Shown here: positions 12,068 through 21,787 of the stretch, one piece after another
Layout: every line of letters begins with the position of its first letter
Position numbering within the stretch: position 1 is the first letter of the stretch
NCBI GenBank assembly: GCA_009767595.1
Contig: VSDK01000742.1
Location: forward strand, 47,602-111,601
Direction of reading: 5' to 3'
DNA length: 64,000 bases
DNA from: Symbiodinium kawagutii
Lineage: Eukaryota; Sar; Dinophyceae; Suessiales; Symbiodiniaceae
Position numbers and translations under genes: made by a program
Notes under the pieces: generated by a model
Seen by the model: only the letters and a program-made list of their open reading frames with translations
Databases searched by the model: none
Told to the model about the DNA's origin: nothing

Positions 12068-12189
12068 CTCAGCCAGTGGTAGCTCCAGGCATGAAACTCT
12101 GTGGCCCACACCCCTTCGCATGGACGAATCTGCGCAGCTCCAAGTCGTGTGGAAATGGACAGAAACCCATCCATTGACCCATTGACAAT

Positions 12190-13110
12190 GGTTATATAAC
12201 GGTTAATAATCGTTGATAATGGTTAGTAATGGTTTCCAAGTGGGGCCATTTCGTTTCGGTTCGCCGATAGGTGCAGTTGAGAAATGATGAGCCAAGATAA
12301 AATCCCTGAAATCCTATTCCAATCCCAGGGCAACCGGGGCTGTTCACATGCAGTTGTCAGCACTAAATGCTTCTGGGTTGACCTTTCCCATCCATTTTGA
12401 AGAGTGCACCAAACAAAATACGTGACTGCTTGGGAATGATTACCGGGCTTGGGAAATGCATGCCTTTGAGTCACACGATTGAGGTACCCAGTCCCATGAA
12501 AATGTGTTGGTGAACATCCCAGCAGCTGGACTAGTTTGGTTATTTCTGGGCTGTTCACCATGCAGCTGTAGAAGGAATTGACCCACATCAAACATCATCG
12601 AACATCATCGTGCAGCTGGCCCAAGTTTTTCATCCGTTCAACCTTGAGGATCCCGATCCCACACGGATGACTCGACTGTACCAAGGTTCTCAGAAGACTT
12701 GATCTGTGCCAACAAATCATCGTTGGCACTTTGGGCCTCGCAAGACCATCATCGCTTGATGGGTACCGCTCAAAGCTGGCACCCATAGCTGTGCCATAGG
12801 TGGGGGGGAAGTTTGAAAAAAATGCTGGAACCTCTTCACACTCGAAGTACTTCAAAGATCCACGTCTGAACAACTCTTGCTGTTTTCTCCCTGCTTGGCT
12901 GTTTATTCATGCCCACTCGCTTCAATGGTTGTGGTTCACCCAAGTTTTGAACCAAACCCTTGGCACCCGCAAGCAATTCATGTCAGCGATGCAAACATGT
13001 CTGGTGCTGGCGAACCAACTATGTGGACAAAACCGACCCAAACTCAATAAGTGGCTTAGTTCTTGACCACAACATCCCGTGCCACAGATCCCTAACGAAT
13101 CTGATTTTTG
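12190..13110. other. No confident gene
   Basis: ORFs of about 90-120 codons on both strands overlap each other; none shows motifs or splice-bounded structure. Confidence 0.45.
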
Positions 13111-13113
13111 ATA

Positions 13114-13219
13114 TGGCTGTTTCTCAAAATAGGAGGACCCCAGTTATCATCCTTCATCTACCATTTATAGCTATAAACCAACCATAACCTGGAGGTAATC
13201 CTGGTTAACAAACACACAT
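13114..13219 (+). mobile_element. Family A element, damaged right end
   Basis: GGCTGTTTCTCAAAATAGG, core ATCTACCATTTATAGCTATA and AAACCAACCATAACC; right end eroded. Confidence 0.75.
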
Positions 13220-13283
13220 AGGAGGCAACCGCACGGTTCACCACTGGATGTGTCAGCCGCCATGGCTCAACCGCACATCCTTC

Positions 13284-13331
13284 CCGCCTCCCGAAGCTGT
13301 GCTCTCAAAGTTTCCACGTCGCCCTTGCTGC
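13284..13331 (-). CDS. Candidate coiled-coil exon (SKGDVETLRAQLREA)
   Basis: GCGAG acceptor, 48 nt, GA donor (or a GC donor 4 nt earlier). Heptad-like DVETLRAQL. In phase with the upstream candidate at 13.5 kb; the GC alternative would be in phase with the exon at 12.06 kb. Confidence 0.48.
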
Positions 13332-13524
13332 CTCGCGCATCGTGGGAATCTCCCGCGATGTATGGTTTGACTTGGCAAATTGCATCTGTTGGGGGGGACT
13401 GTAACTAAATAACCAACCAACTAACTAACCAACTAAGTAAGTAACTATAGTATTAGCATCTGTATTCGGCAAACAAGGATCAGCAAACGGAGAAAAGGTG
13501 GGCTCGAGGAGTTGATAGCTCTTC

Positions 13525-13589
13525 CCGCGGACATGGGGGTGGCCATGGGCTGCGGTTTTGGTTTCACTGCTGCAAGCTGAGCAGTGACC
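13525..13589 (-). CDS. Candidate exon (VTAQLAAVKPKPQPMATPMSA)
   Basis: TTACAG acceptor, 65 nt, GA donor (GAAGAG) in phase 1. Its phase fits the next candidate exon at 13331, which starts with the two bases needed to complete the codon. Confidence 0.42.
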
Positions 13590-13883
13590 CTGTAAGGTAC
13601 CTAGGGCTCTCAAAACCATGTTTTTTATAGGTTATAACTGTTATAACCCATACCGGGGATGCACATTCAAGCAGCACGGCTCACACAAGTGGCCCCTGCC
13701 ACAGCTGATCCCAAGCCCAACGGCATTGCGGCGAGTCAGTTGGTGCACCCGGCGGTCGATGGTTCGATGGTGACATCAACGATGGAAGGGTTGGGTGTTG
13801 AGCTTGGAGCATTAGAAGTAACCATTGAATGATTTTCTGGAATAGCTTAAGTAAGCAGGGAATTTACCTAGCCAACAGTTTAC

Positions 13884-13932
<49 letters not shown>
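13884..13932. repeat. (GAT)n microsatellite
   Basis: About 16 GAT triplets. Confidence 0.92.
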
Positions 13933-14285
13933 GATGAACCATTGTCATAAGCATCAGTAATCTCAAAAGTCCTGGTATGCGAAAACAAGGAATGCGCAAC
14001 GATTGAACAAAATAAACAGTGACAGGTGTATGCTTCCTCAAACCCTGTTGCAGTTGCCATCATTGACCACCATGTCAATTGCAGTAAGCAATGACATAGG
14101 TAAGTGACACCAGGATAACCACAATCATGCCCATCATGGCCATCATGCCACCACTAGCCATGGCCACATTTAAGCACACTACCAACGCAGTGCGCTGAAA
14201 ACAGCTTCGGCAATCGGCGGACGCCCAACGAAGGGGCCCAGAACCAGGTCTCATGAAACCAGCGAGCTGCCACAAGTACTCACAT

Positions 14286-14388
14286 GGTGGTTTCTCAAAA
14301 AAGGGGTACCCCTTAATCATCCAATGTTGACCATTTCTAGTAATAAACCATCCATTTTTGGGGTCCGCTATCTTGAGAAAGCCCCACA
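14286..14388 (+). mobile_element. Family A element
   Basis: GGTGGTTTCTCAAAAAAGGGG to CTATCTTGAGAAAGCCCC; CACAT on both flanks may be a target-site duplication. Confidence 0.85.
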
Positions 14389-14792
14389 TTCGTCAAGGGA
14401 GGATGCTTCGGCTCTTCGAGATTTGTGGGATTGTCATCATAATGGGCATGCAAACTGTTTCTTTCTGGAGGTCCTACTTGAAGGAACCATGGCTTCAAAC
14501 ATTGGGAAGCTAGACCCCAGTACCCATTGAACTGGGCGCCCATGTGACATGCCCAGCTGGTTAAGCAGTCCCGCTGAAGCGAGTTGGTGGTTGGACAAAG
14601 AATTGCGAACCATAGGGGGTAGCAGCATGTAACAACCAACATGGGGTTGCCTCAAATGATGATAAACAACATTGGGAAACAACATACGGCAACCACCATC
14701 GTTAGCGATGACTGGGAGATCTGAAAAGAGTGTAAAGACTCTAGTGAAACTGGAGGTGATTCTGTATCATAGATCTCGCAATGAACAAACAC

Positions 14793-14858
14793 CTGAAAAC
14801 TCATCAGGCGCGTGGATTGCCTCACTACTTTAGCGCTGGACACAGATCGTTTCAATGC
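14793..14858 (-). CDS. Candidate exon (ALKRSVSSAKVVRQSTRLMS)
   Basis: CCTGCAG acceptor and TTTCAG/GTGTTT donor bound exactly 66 nt, phase 0 at both ends, starting with G after AG. One of the best-formed exons of the unidentified 5-20 kb cluster. Confidence 0.5.
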
Positions 14859-15624
14859 CTGCAGGAAGGCTTTCCAACTTGGCAAGGTACTTTCGGCAAG
14901 GGAAAAAAACCGTCTGAGTCAGAGGGGCCAAGACTTCGAAGGATGAAACTCCGGACGTGAGGGATCATAGGTTAACTGCTTAAGTGGCGTGCCTCCGCAA
15001 TATCAGCCTGCCAGGGATGGCCAGTTTCATTTCAGGTAGCTCGAGATTGCCATCACTGTGGACACTCACCCAGACTGCCAGTCACCACTAGCCCTCTAAT
15101 GGTATTGAAACACAAATGCATCGCGGGCAGCTATCAAAAGCAATCAACATCCTCCAAATTAAGTTGCTGGAATTGCTGGAACACAAGCGGGTCATTTCAA
15201 GGCTCTTTGCACTCTTAAAGCACAATGTTGGATCTTGAGCATATATGCAAAATGGTGGCTAAGAATGGGTTAGTTGGGGTTGATTGGTTCTGGTCAATCA
15301 TGATTGATAACAGCTAGTAGTCAAGCTGGTTATAATACCCAATACCTGCAGTATTAGTTACTTGGGTTTGCGGTTAATGGTGGTTTACTGTGGCTGGTAA
15401 TGGGAAACGGCAACCTCAACATACCTCAACCATTCATCACCTAGCCTGCTTGGTCGTCAAAGCACCCATTGTCATGTTTCTAGCACCAATTCCAAAACAA
15501 ACACAGACTCGTCTGTGTTGCAGTAGCTAAGTTGGTTATATAACTCCACTGCAGCCAGGGTCCTTATGGTTTCTGAGTAACAGCCAATGATCTCAAAGTA
15601 ACATGTCCACAATAGTCCATCTCT

Positions 15625-15722
15625 AAATCATGTATTCCCCTATCATCAACCATCATTTTCCCTATTATTGTTGGTGATTATCCACCATTAATTGGTTAGC
15701 TAATATCGACCTGGAGCCACAT
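15625..15722 (+). mobile_element. Family B fragment
   Basis: TATTCCCCTATCATCAACCATC...TTTTCCCTATTATTGTTGGT...AATATCGACC keep the core order without the left end. Confidence 0.55.
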
Positions 15723-15766
15723 GTCCACAATCGGGATCAATTTGTCACAGCTCAGTCAGTTCTATC

Positions 15767-15802
15767 CGCATTGCGCCAGCCGCTCTTTCCCGCGTTGCAC
15801 AG
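15767..15802 (-). CDS. Candidate micro-exon (VQRGKERLAQC)
   Basis: CATTTCAG acceptor; 36 nt; GATAGA (GA) donor. Helical charged sequence consistent with the coiled-coil exons further along. Confidence 0.35.
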
Positions 15803-16066
15803 CTGAAATGCGCAACGTTTGAATTCAGCGGATCACAGACCTTTTGTCCTTTGACTCGCACACAAACTTAAGGTTCGGCCAGTAGTGTTTGACTGATGAG
15901 GGTAACAACAAGGGTGCAACACCATGACAACTTATTGACAAGGGTTTCCCACTGAGGCCTATTATCCTCAAGTCTAGCCGCCTTGCAAAATGGGATGATT
16001 CTTCGCTAGTTGCACTTGCGAATTGTCAAACTTGGGCCCTGTACAAATCAAGGTCCACTAAGAGGC

Positions 16067-16163
16067 CTCACGCCTCGGACGATCCACACGGGGTCGCGGT
16101 CGAGGCACGCTGCCAGGGGCAGTGGGTTTCACAACATGTCCAGCACCGGAGAAAAGCTTTGTC
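16067..16163 (-). CDS. Candidate exon, Pro/Arg-rich (TKLFSGAGHVVKPTAPG...)
   Basis: AG/G acceptor, 1 + 96 nt to GAG/GCCTC, a GC donor. Sequence such as PGSVPRPRPRVDRPRRE matches the disordered style of exons at 17.4 and 19.3 kb. Confidence 0.42.
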
Positions 16164-16215
16164 CTTGGCGTGTCAGGAAGGACAGGCACGGATGAGAAGG
16201 ACACGCATGGATGAT

Positions 16216-16336
16216 CATATGGGTATGGGTCAATATTAACCAACCAACTAGTGGAGGATTTACCAACAATAATAAGTGAAAACAAGGGTTAATGATGGGG
16301 GACCCAGGGGTACAGGGTTTTGACCCCCAGCCATAT
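16216..16336 (-). mobile_element. Family B element
   Basis: Reverse orientation: CATATGGGTATGGGTCAATA to GGGTTTTGACCCCCAGCCATAT. Confidence 0.88.
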
Positions 16337-16658
16337 TCTTGGAGCAACATGATCGTATCATGACGGTTTTAATGGTTGTGAATGGTCATTGTCATGACAA
16401 TGATAAGCTCGTGTCATTTTCAACCCAATTGCTGACTGGCTCTTGGAATCATACTACCAAGTGGTTATTCAACACTTAGTCCTGGAGTTATTAATGAATC
16501 TGAATCGATATGTCAATCAACCCAGCCACTTGTAATCGCCAGTAGCCATCGTCAATGACTAACCATCAATGAACCACCAATTGAGCATCAACTAACCATC
16601 AAAGACTTTCGGGAGCCATTGTCTTTTGAAGCTTTCGGGGCGAGGGCTGAGACCACAG

Positions 16659-16735
16659 CAGCAACAACAACGGCAATTTCTGCGTGCACAAACGCGCCAA
16701 AACCGCGCGTTAACCGGTCAGGAGTTCCAGGACAG
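16659..16735 (+). CDS. Candidate exon on plus (QQQQRQFLRAQTRQNRALTG)
   Basis: ACCACAG acceptor and GACAG/GTATGTATG donor bound 77 nt with 25 codons plus 2 nt. The minus strand is also open (EIAVVVAAVVSALAPKASK) but lacks an acceptor. All neighbouring exon candidates are minus, so strand is uncertain. Confidence 0.35.
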
Positions 16736-16812
16736 GTATGTATGATAAGTATGCTAAGGTATGTATGATAAGTAAGCAAAACTCTCATGCTACCAGGTAT
16801 GTATGATAAGTA
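16731..16812. repeat. Three copies of GGTATGTATGATAAGTA
   Basis: The 17-mer recurs at about 16735, 16758 and 16797, directly at and after the donor of the candidate exon at 16,659-16,735; each copy begins like a GTATGT donor. Confidence 0.75.
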
Positions 16813-17081
16813 CTTCCTGAGGTGGTTGGTTTCAATTGAACACGTATGCATGTACAGCATCCTGCGTATGCAGAGGTGTACTTACGGCTATGGGCAAATA
16901 CCCTGTAGCACTGGTGAGCAGGCCATGAATGGCCCTGCACTAGTCTTTCGCTGTTGGGATGGATTCACTACTACCCATTGCTGGGTACGGTTGACTATGA
17001 CCCGCAGCCGAAGTAGGTATATGCCCTCATTCTTATTGGTCATCATCAACTATAAAACCCTAACCAGCCTATTAACCATAT

Positions 17082-17188
17082 GGATGGTTCTCAAAATAGG
17101 GATAGCCCCAATCATCCATGATCAATCATTCATAGAGTAATAAGACCAACCATTGTTGGGGTCGCCAATCGCTTGAGAAAGCCCTAAC
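17082..17188 (+). mobile_element. Family A element
   Basis: GGATGGTTCTCAAAATAGG to CGCTTGAGAAAGCCC. Confidence 0.8.
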
Positions 17189-17326
17189 CATTAACCAGCT
17201 TATGAACCAACCTGCTACAACTATAGCTGCATGGTTAAATAGCCATATATAGCCATTAGCCCTATAATATGACTATAACAATCTTAGCCCTATATAACCA
17301 TCAACCCTAGCTACGACCAGCCATAC

Positions 17327-17432
17327 GTCTGCGCCCGAGCTTCTGTGGAGTCACACTCTTGGCGCGCGCCGTGGCACCAGGGGGCTCAGGGCGACCCTTC
17401 ACTTTGGCACGGGCTCGGTCCACTGCGGTGGC
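17327..17432 (-). CDS. Candidate exon, basic and Pro-rich
   Basis: Frame starting ATAVDRARAKVKGRPEPPG after a GGAG acceptor; the frame is open further upstream to 17525 (NDCDAALGTWG). The low edge assumes a GT donor (GTATGG). Lys/Arg/Pro-rich, similar in character to 16.1 and 19.3 kb, so probably the same gene. Confidence 0.45.
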
Positions 17433-18121
17433 CTCCGGAGTTCCCCAGGTCCCGAGGGCAGCATCGCAATCATTCATGATGGCTGATGATGCTGAACGGT
17501 AATGGTTGTGCCATGATACTGTCACATCGGTTGATTAATCTGATTGATCATGGTTGATACGGATTGCTTACTTTTACGGGGTACTTCTTCGGATTTCTGG
17601 CTGTTGTCATTGATCCAACGACATGTCCTAATCTTGCCTGCTGGATGATTCATCGATAATGATCAAACATGTTTTTGTCAGATGTTGTCAGCGGCTCAAA
17701 CTTGGATGCTCCCTCGGAACCGTTGACTACGACATTCTACAATTTCTACAACAGTTGATTGATGGATAAACTATCATGCATGTATACGGAAAGTTAATGA
17801 TATCAAACATAGAAATCATATGAAATCACTAGAACATATAAGAACAAACAAATAATAATAGAACGTGGTCAACAATCACAAACACACGTGATGTCCGAAC
17901 CTGTGACTGCACGACCAAAGTTTTCATTTTGATCAAAAGGTACAGTATGCAGAGTCCAAATAAAATATTTGGATGAATCTGACTATGTGCAAACATACAG
18001 ATTCAGATAGACTTAGACACATACTGTAATACATGTATGGGCATATGTATACTTACGTACCCCTTGTGAAACAGGCACAAGTGATTTTTCATCCACTTTG
18101 TCTTCAAATTGATATTCTATA

Positions 18122-18224
18122 TGGTGGTTTCTCAGAATAGGGGTACCCCAAATCAGCTTGTTTTTATGAGTTTTAAGCATTAAACCAACCATTTTGTGGG
18201 TCCTTCCATTTTAAGAAACCACTA
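18122..18224 (+). mobile_element. Family A element
   Basis: GGTGGTTTCTCAGAATAGGGG to CATTTTAAGAAACCAC; flanked by TATAT/TATATA. Confidence 0.85.
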
Positions 18225-18260
18225 TATACATTGTGGTACAGTATTTGGTAACGACCCCAC

Positions 18261-18313
18261 CTACATCTTCACGGGGATCGCCAAGGACCCCAGGAAGTCT
18301 ACCAGAACGTCCG
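18261..18313 (-). CDS. Candidate exon (GRSGRLPGVLGDPREDV)
   Basis: GCTCAG acceptor and GTGGGG donor bound a 53-nt open frame, same strand as its neighbours at 19.3 and 17.4 kb. Confidence 0.35.
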
Positions 18314-18447
18314 CTGAGCGAAACCATGTACCCACGCCAACCCTATGGCACAGCTCAGCATAGACTTCTGGGGCTGCAAGTTGTTGTCTTTCGTTTGGTG
18401 TAAAAGTTTCACTGTATGTATGAAATTCATTTTGAGCAACATCGGCA

Positions 18448-18640
18448 ATGCTTACTAATTTTCACACATTCTTTGCAGGTTGCTTTTGCTTCACATCCTC
18501 AGTGTCATCCACAAGCAGGAAACGTGGAAGGGCCATTCCGGTCCGTCCCAAACAAATAAGGGCCAAGCTGGGGATGCTTCAGAAGATTATTTTTCAGTCG
18601 AAACGTAACGCCATGCGCGGTTCCGGTCGGTAACTCTAGT
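18448..18640. CDS. Coding-like island, strand unresolved
   Basis: Plus: TTTGCAG acceptor, with frame RKRGRAIPVRPKQIRAKLG. Minus: frame GMALPRFLLVDDTEDVKQ. No family recognised. Confidence 0.25.
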
Positions 18641-18778
18641 TACTCCTGCTTTCTCTGAACCCCTGAACACCAACATCTGTGTGCGAGGCCATTCTAAGGG
18701 AAGCGGCTTGACTTCCTAGGTGCCACGGCAGGTGATTCACCTCCCGATGGCTTTTGGATGGCTGGTTATCACATAGCT

Positions 18779-18900
18779 ATATGGCTATGGGTCAATATTA
18801 ACCAACCAATAATGGGGATAATAACCCACAAAACTATAGGGAAAACAATGGTTAATGATGGGGGGAACCAGGGGTACAGGGTTTTGACCCACAGCCATAT
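18779..18900 (-). mobile_element. Family B element
   Basis: ATATGGCTATGGGTCAATATT to TTTTGACCCACAGCCATAT; nearly symmetrical 20-bp ends. Confidence 0.9.
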
Positions 18901-19150
18901 CATTCGTATGTTTACCAATTCTTTGTAGAGTTATCATTCCCTCCTACCATCCAATACCAACCTTGAACCATTCTCATCCCCAAACCCCAATTTTTTTGGC
19001 TATGCTCCATGCTTCCAGTTGCCGCTATAGTAGGTACCCCCAAAAAACGATAGTAGAAACCAGCTTGTTACCTACTACAATGGCAACCATAGGGATGGTT
19101 ATGATTCCTTTGGAAAAATCTAAGTGACAATGACCCAGCTCGGACCTCGC

Positions 19151-19345
19151 CTTCTCTGGTGTCATGGTCTCGTAGCCTACTTCCATCAAGGTCTCCGCAG
19201 TGGTTCCCTGCTGCTGTCGATACGCCACGGTGGTCTGCTGCAGTTTGCTACGCGTTCCGCTGCGGAACGGACGCCGCGGTGCTGATGCGACGCTTGGGCG
19301 CGGAGCAGGTGTGCTGCGGCTGCGGACCATGGCAGAGTCATCCAC
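19151..19345 (-). CDS. Candidate exon, Ser/Arg/Pro-rich (65 codons)
   Basis: CACCCAG acceptor, then exactly 65 codons (starting VDDSAMVRSRSTPAPRPS, later VAYRQQQGTTAETLMEVG) to AAG/GCGAGG, a GC donor; a GT donor lies 5 nt downstream. It looks disordered at first, then helical. Lies immediately below a family B element. Same strand as the exon at 20.5 kb. Confidence 0.5.
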
Positions 19346-19366
19346 CTGGGTGCGGTCAGGATTCGT

Positions 19367-19487
19367 ACGGCTATGGGTCAAGCAGTTAACCAACCAACTA
19401 ATGGAGGATTTACCAACAATAATAAGGGAAAACAATGGTTCATGATGGGGAACCAGGGGGACTAAGGGTTTTGACCCACAGCCATAT
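19367..19487 (-). mobile_element. Family B element, GCAGTTAACC subfamily
   Basis: CGGCTATGGGTCAAGCAGTT to TTTTGACCCACAGCCATAT. Directly abuts the next copy. Confidence 0.88.
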
Positions 19488-19610
19488 GGCTATGGGCCGA
19501 GCAGTTAACCAACCAATTTCATGAAGGAGAATAACCAACAAACTATAGGGAAAACAATGGTTAAGGATAGGGGAACCAGGGGGACTAAGGGTTTTGACCC
19601 ACAGCCATAT
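19484..19610 (-). mobile_element. Family B element, tandem partner
   Basis: ATATGGCTATGGGCCGAGCA to TTTTGACCCACAGCCATAT. It shares the ATAT junction with the preceding copy. Confidence 0.88.
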
Positions 19611-20288
19611 GATGACTACAGCATACTACAGCAGTGAACAATGGTTAGTTGAAGTCTCATTGTGGATACAGCTGCTTCACAAGTGCCCATATCAAGGCTA
19701 CATTGGTTGTTTGATAAGGCCTTATGGATCATACTGATTGATCATGGCTAATTACTTATCACCTCTAATCAAATTAATGCTGGCAAATCCACATTGATTA
19801 CCCCCTATATCTGGGACGAATCACCAGCTGTTTATGGTAAACTCGTGATGAGTTTTGAATATGGATCACTAATTCAGCAGTTTTTGTCAACCATCAGAAA
19901 CATTTAGTAACCATTGCTGCAGCCACTAGTACCCACTAGTAAGCATTATATAGTTACCATTAGTCTCTACCATTGTTAGCTATTCTCCCTAATATTCACA
20001 TTCCTGGGGTTGATCTGGATTCCTTGCCTCCAACAAGCTGCAATCGGATCCAACGTTCGAACTTCACCCCGGGTTCAAACAGATTGATTGTCCAAGGGAG
20101 TGCACCTGGTGTTGACTCATAACTCACAAGTTGATCATTCACAACTGATGAATCAAGGGTCCCAACTAATCATGCTACCTCATAAAAAACAAACTGCTTG
20201 ATGAAGTCAATCATTGCTTACAACTACAGAAACTACCAGTTACTAGTTACTAGTTACTAGTTGCTACTAGTTACTAGTACTTTGTCAT

Positions 20289-20404
20289 AGGGCTGTGGGT
20301 CAAAACCCCGTACCCCTGGTTCCCCATCATTAACCATTGTTTTTCCTATGATTTGGTTGGTCATTATAAGCCATTATTGATGGTTAATATTGACCCATAG
20401 CCAT
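20289..20404 (+). mobile_element. Family B element
   Basis: GGGCTGTGGGTCAAAACCCC to AATATTGACCCATAGCCAT; lies just below the 20.5 kb exon. Confidence 0.9.
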
Positions 20405-20468
20405 AGTTTCTCCATGGGTTTCTCCTACCCCACAACTCATGGCACCCCATGGCACCCTGGTGCATCAC

Positions 20469-20581
20469 CGAGGCACAGCAGCCCCGCCGTAGGTGGCCGA
20501 TGTCATGAGTTTCTCCAGGCGTTCTTCGGCATCCAAGCGGCGCCCACCCAGGGGCACGCAGGGCGGACGGCTGGGTGCCAT
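20469..20581 (-). CDS. Candidate first coding exon (MAPSRPPCVPLGGRRLDAEE...)
   Basis: ATG at 20581-20579 in the context ACCATGG, then 37 codons and 2 nt to a GT donor (CCTCG/GTGATG). The protein is Pro/Arg-rich and then helical (RLDAEERLEKLMTSA). It is followed on the same strand by further Pro/Arg-rich candidate exons at 19.3, 17.4 and 16.1 kb, suggesting the 5' end of a multi-exon gene that runs towards lower coordinates. Function not recognised. Confidence 0.5.
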
Positions 20582-20699
20582 GGTGGGAGCGGAGATGGCG
20601 CTCAGCTACTTGGCTGGTGTAGTTTCTATCGTGGTAAATGTCATGCAGTTCTATCATCCACATGGTACATGTCATGATGCTGCTCAGCATTTGTAGATC

Positions 20700-21787
20700 T
20701 TTGTCTCGATGTTACTTCTTTTTTTCGTCGAAAGGTGTCAAGGTCGCTGTTGATTGACTATCCGTGTGATTCCTACACTCTTGGCCTGTGAGCTGTTGCG
20801 GCTAGAATATGATGGTGGCAAATCTATGTCAGCAAAACCTGGTAAAATCAAAGCTACTTGTGGTAAAACTAGTTGTGGTTTATATGGCCAAAGCAACGAC
20901 CATGTTCTTGTTGGCGAAAAATCACCTCCGGAGTATCCCTCATCAAGAAACTTGTGAGTTCCAGTGATTCATCACTTGCCAGAATCAATAACCACAACTG
21001 TACCTTGACCGCCTAGGTTTTGGTATAAGAACCTCCGCAGCAAGCAGCAAGCAGTAATTAGAGAATCATAATAATCATACTGCTAAATTGTGTGCACCCA
21101 GAATGGGCATGATCCTTGACAACACATGGCAGAAACCGCTTCGAACTGGTGCAGGACAATTGCCAATTTGCCCATCGAGGGCATGGTTTTACAAGTGCAA
21201 CTTGGAACAATGTGCTTCTGACCATCTCTAACCATAATTAGCAGTTTTAAGTCAAAAGTTTTCCTTTTTCAAATACCTATTCATACGTTTACCTAAATCA
21301 ATTGACTGTGATCCTTCCTGTATAGCCAGCTTTGTTGTCCAAATAATTCATTCCATACGATTTCCCAAAACAATGTCTCAACGTTTCCTTTTGAACCTCA
21401 TGAAAGCTTCATAGTCAAACCTTCAAACAATCTCTCAAGGGTACCTCCACGAACTTGAACCCCAGTGGCTCACCCTAATACGAAGCACTGTTGTTCGGAA
21501 ATCCTCAATTTGGCGAATCTCTTCAAACTCAAGTGCTTGACCCTCCTGATTTTGAGGTCCCTTAAACAATATCTAAGAATCTATTCAATTTCTATCAAAC
21601 ATATTTAATGTTAACAATATATTCAATATCAAGTACGATTCCATATCAACTTTTGGATACTTCATTTCTCTCTAGAATCGATTGCACCATCCAGCATCTC
21701 CCCGCGACCCCACCATGGGCTGCGTAGCACTTTGCAATCACCGCCGAACCGGGAAGCACTCCTCTGATCCCTTGGTGCATCGATTCA
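20700..21787. other. 3' flank of the FNIP gene, no gene recognised
   Basis: AT-rich; a plus ORF of 67 codons at 20754 has no support. Confidence 0.5.

Noticed and set aside
16588..16860. 90-codon minus ORF with a hydrophobic AVVVAAVV stretch
   Set aside because: It lacks an acceptor and is antisense to the CAG-rich plus reading with good GT-AG borders; left as strand-uncertain rather than called a membrane protein.
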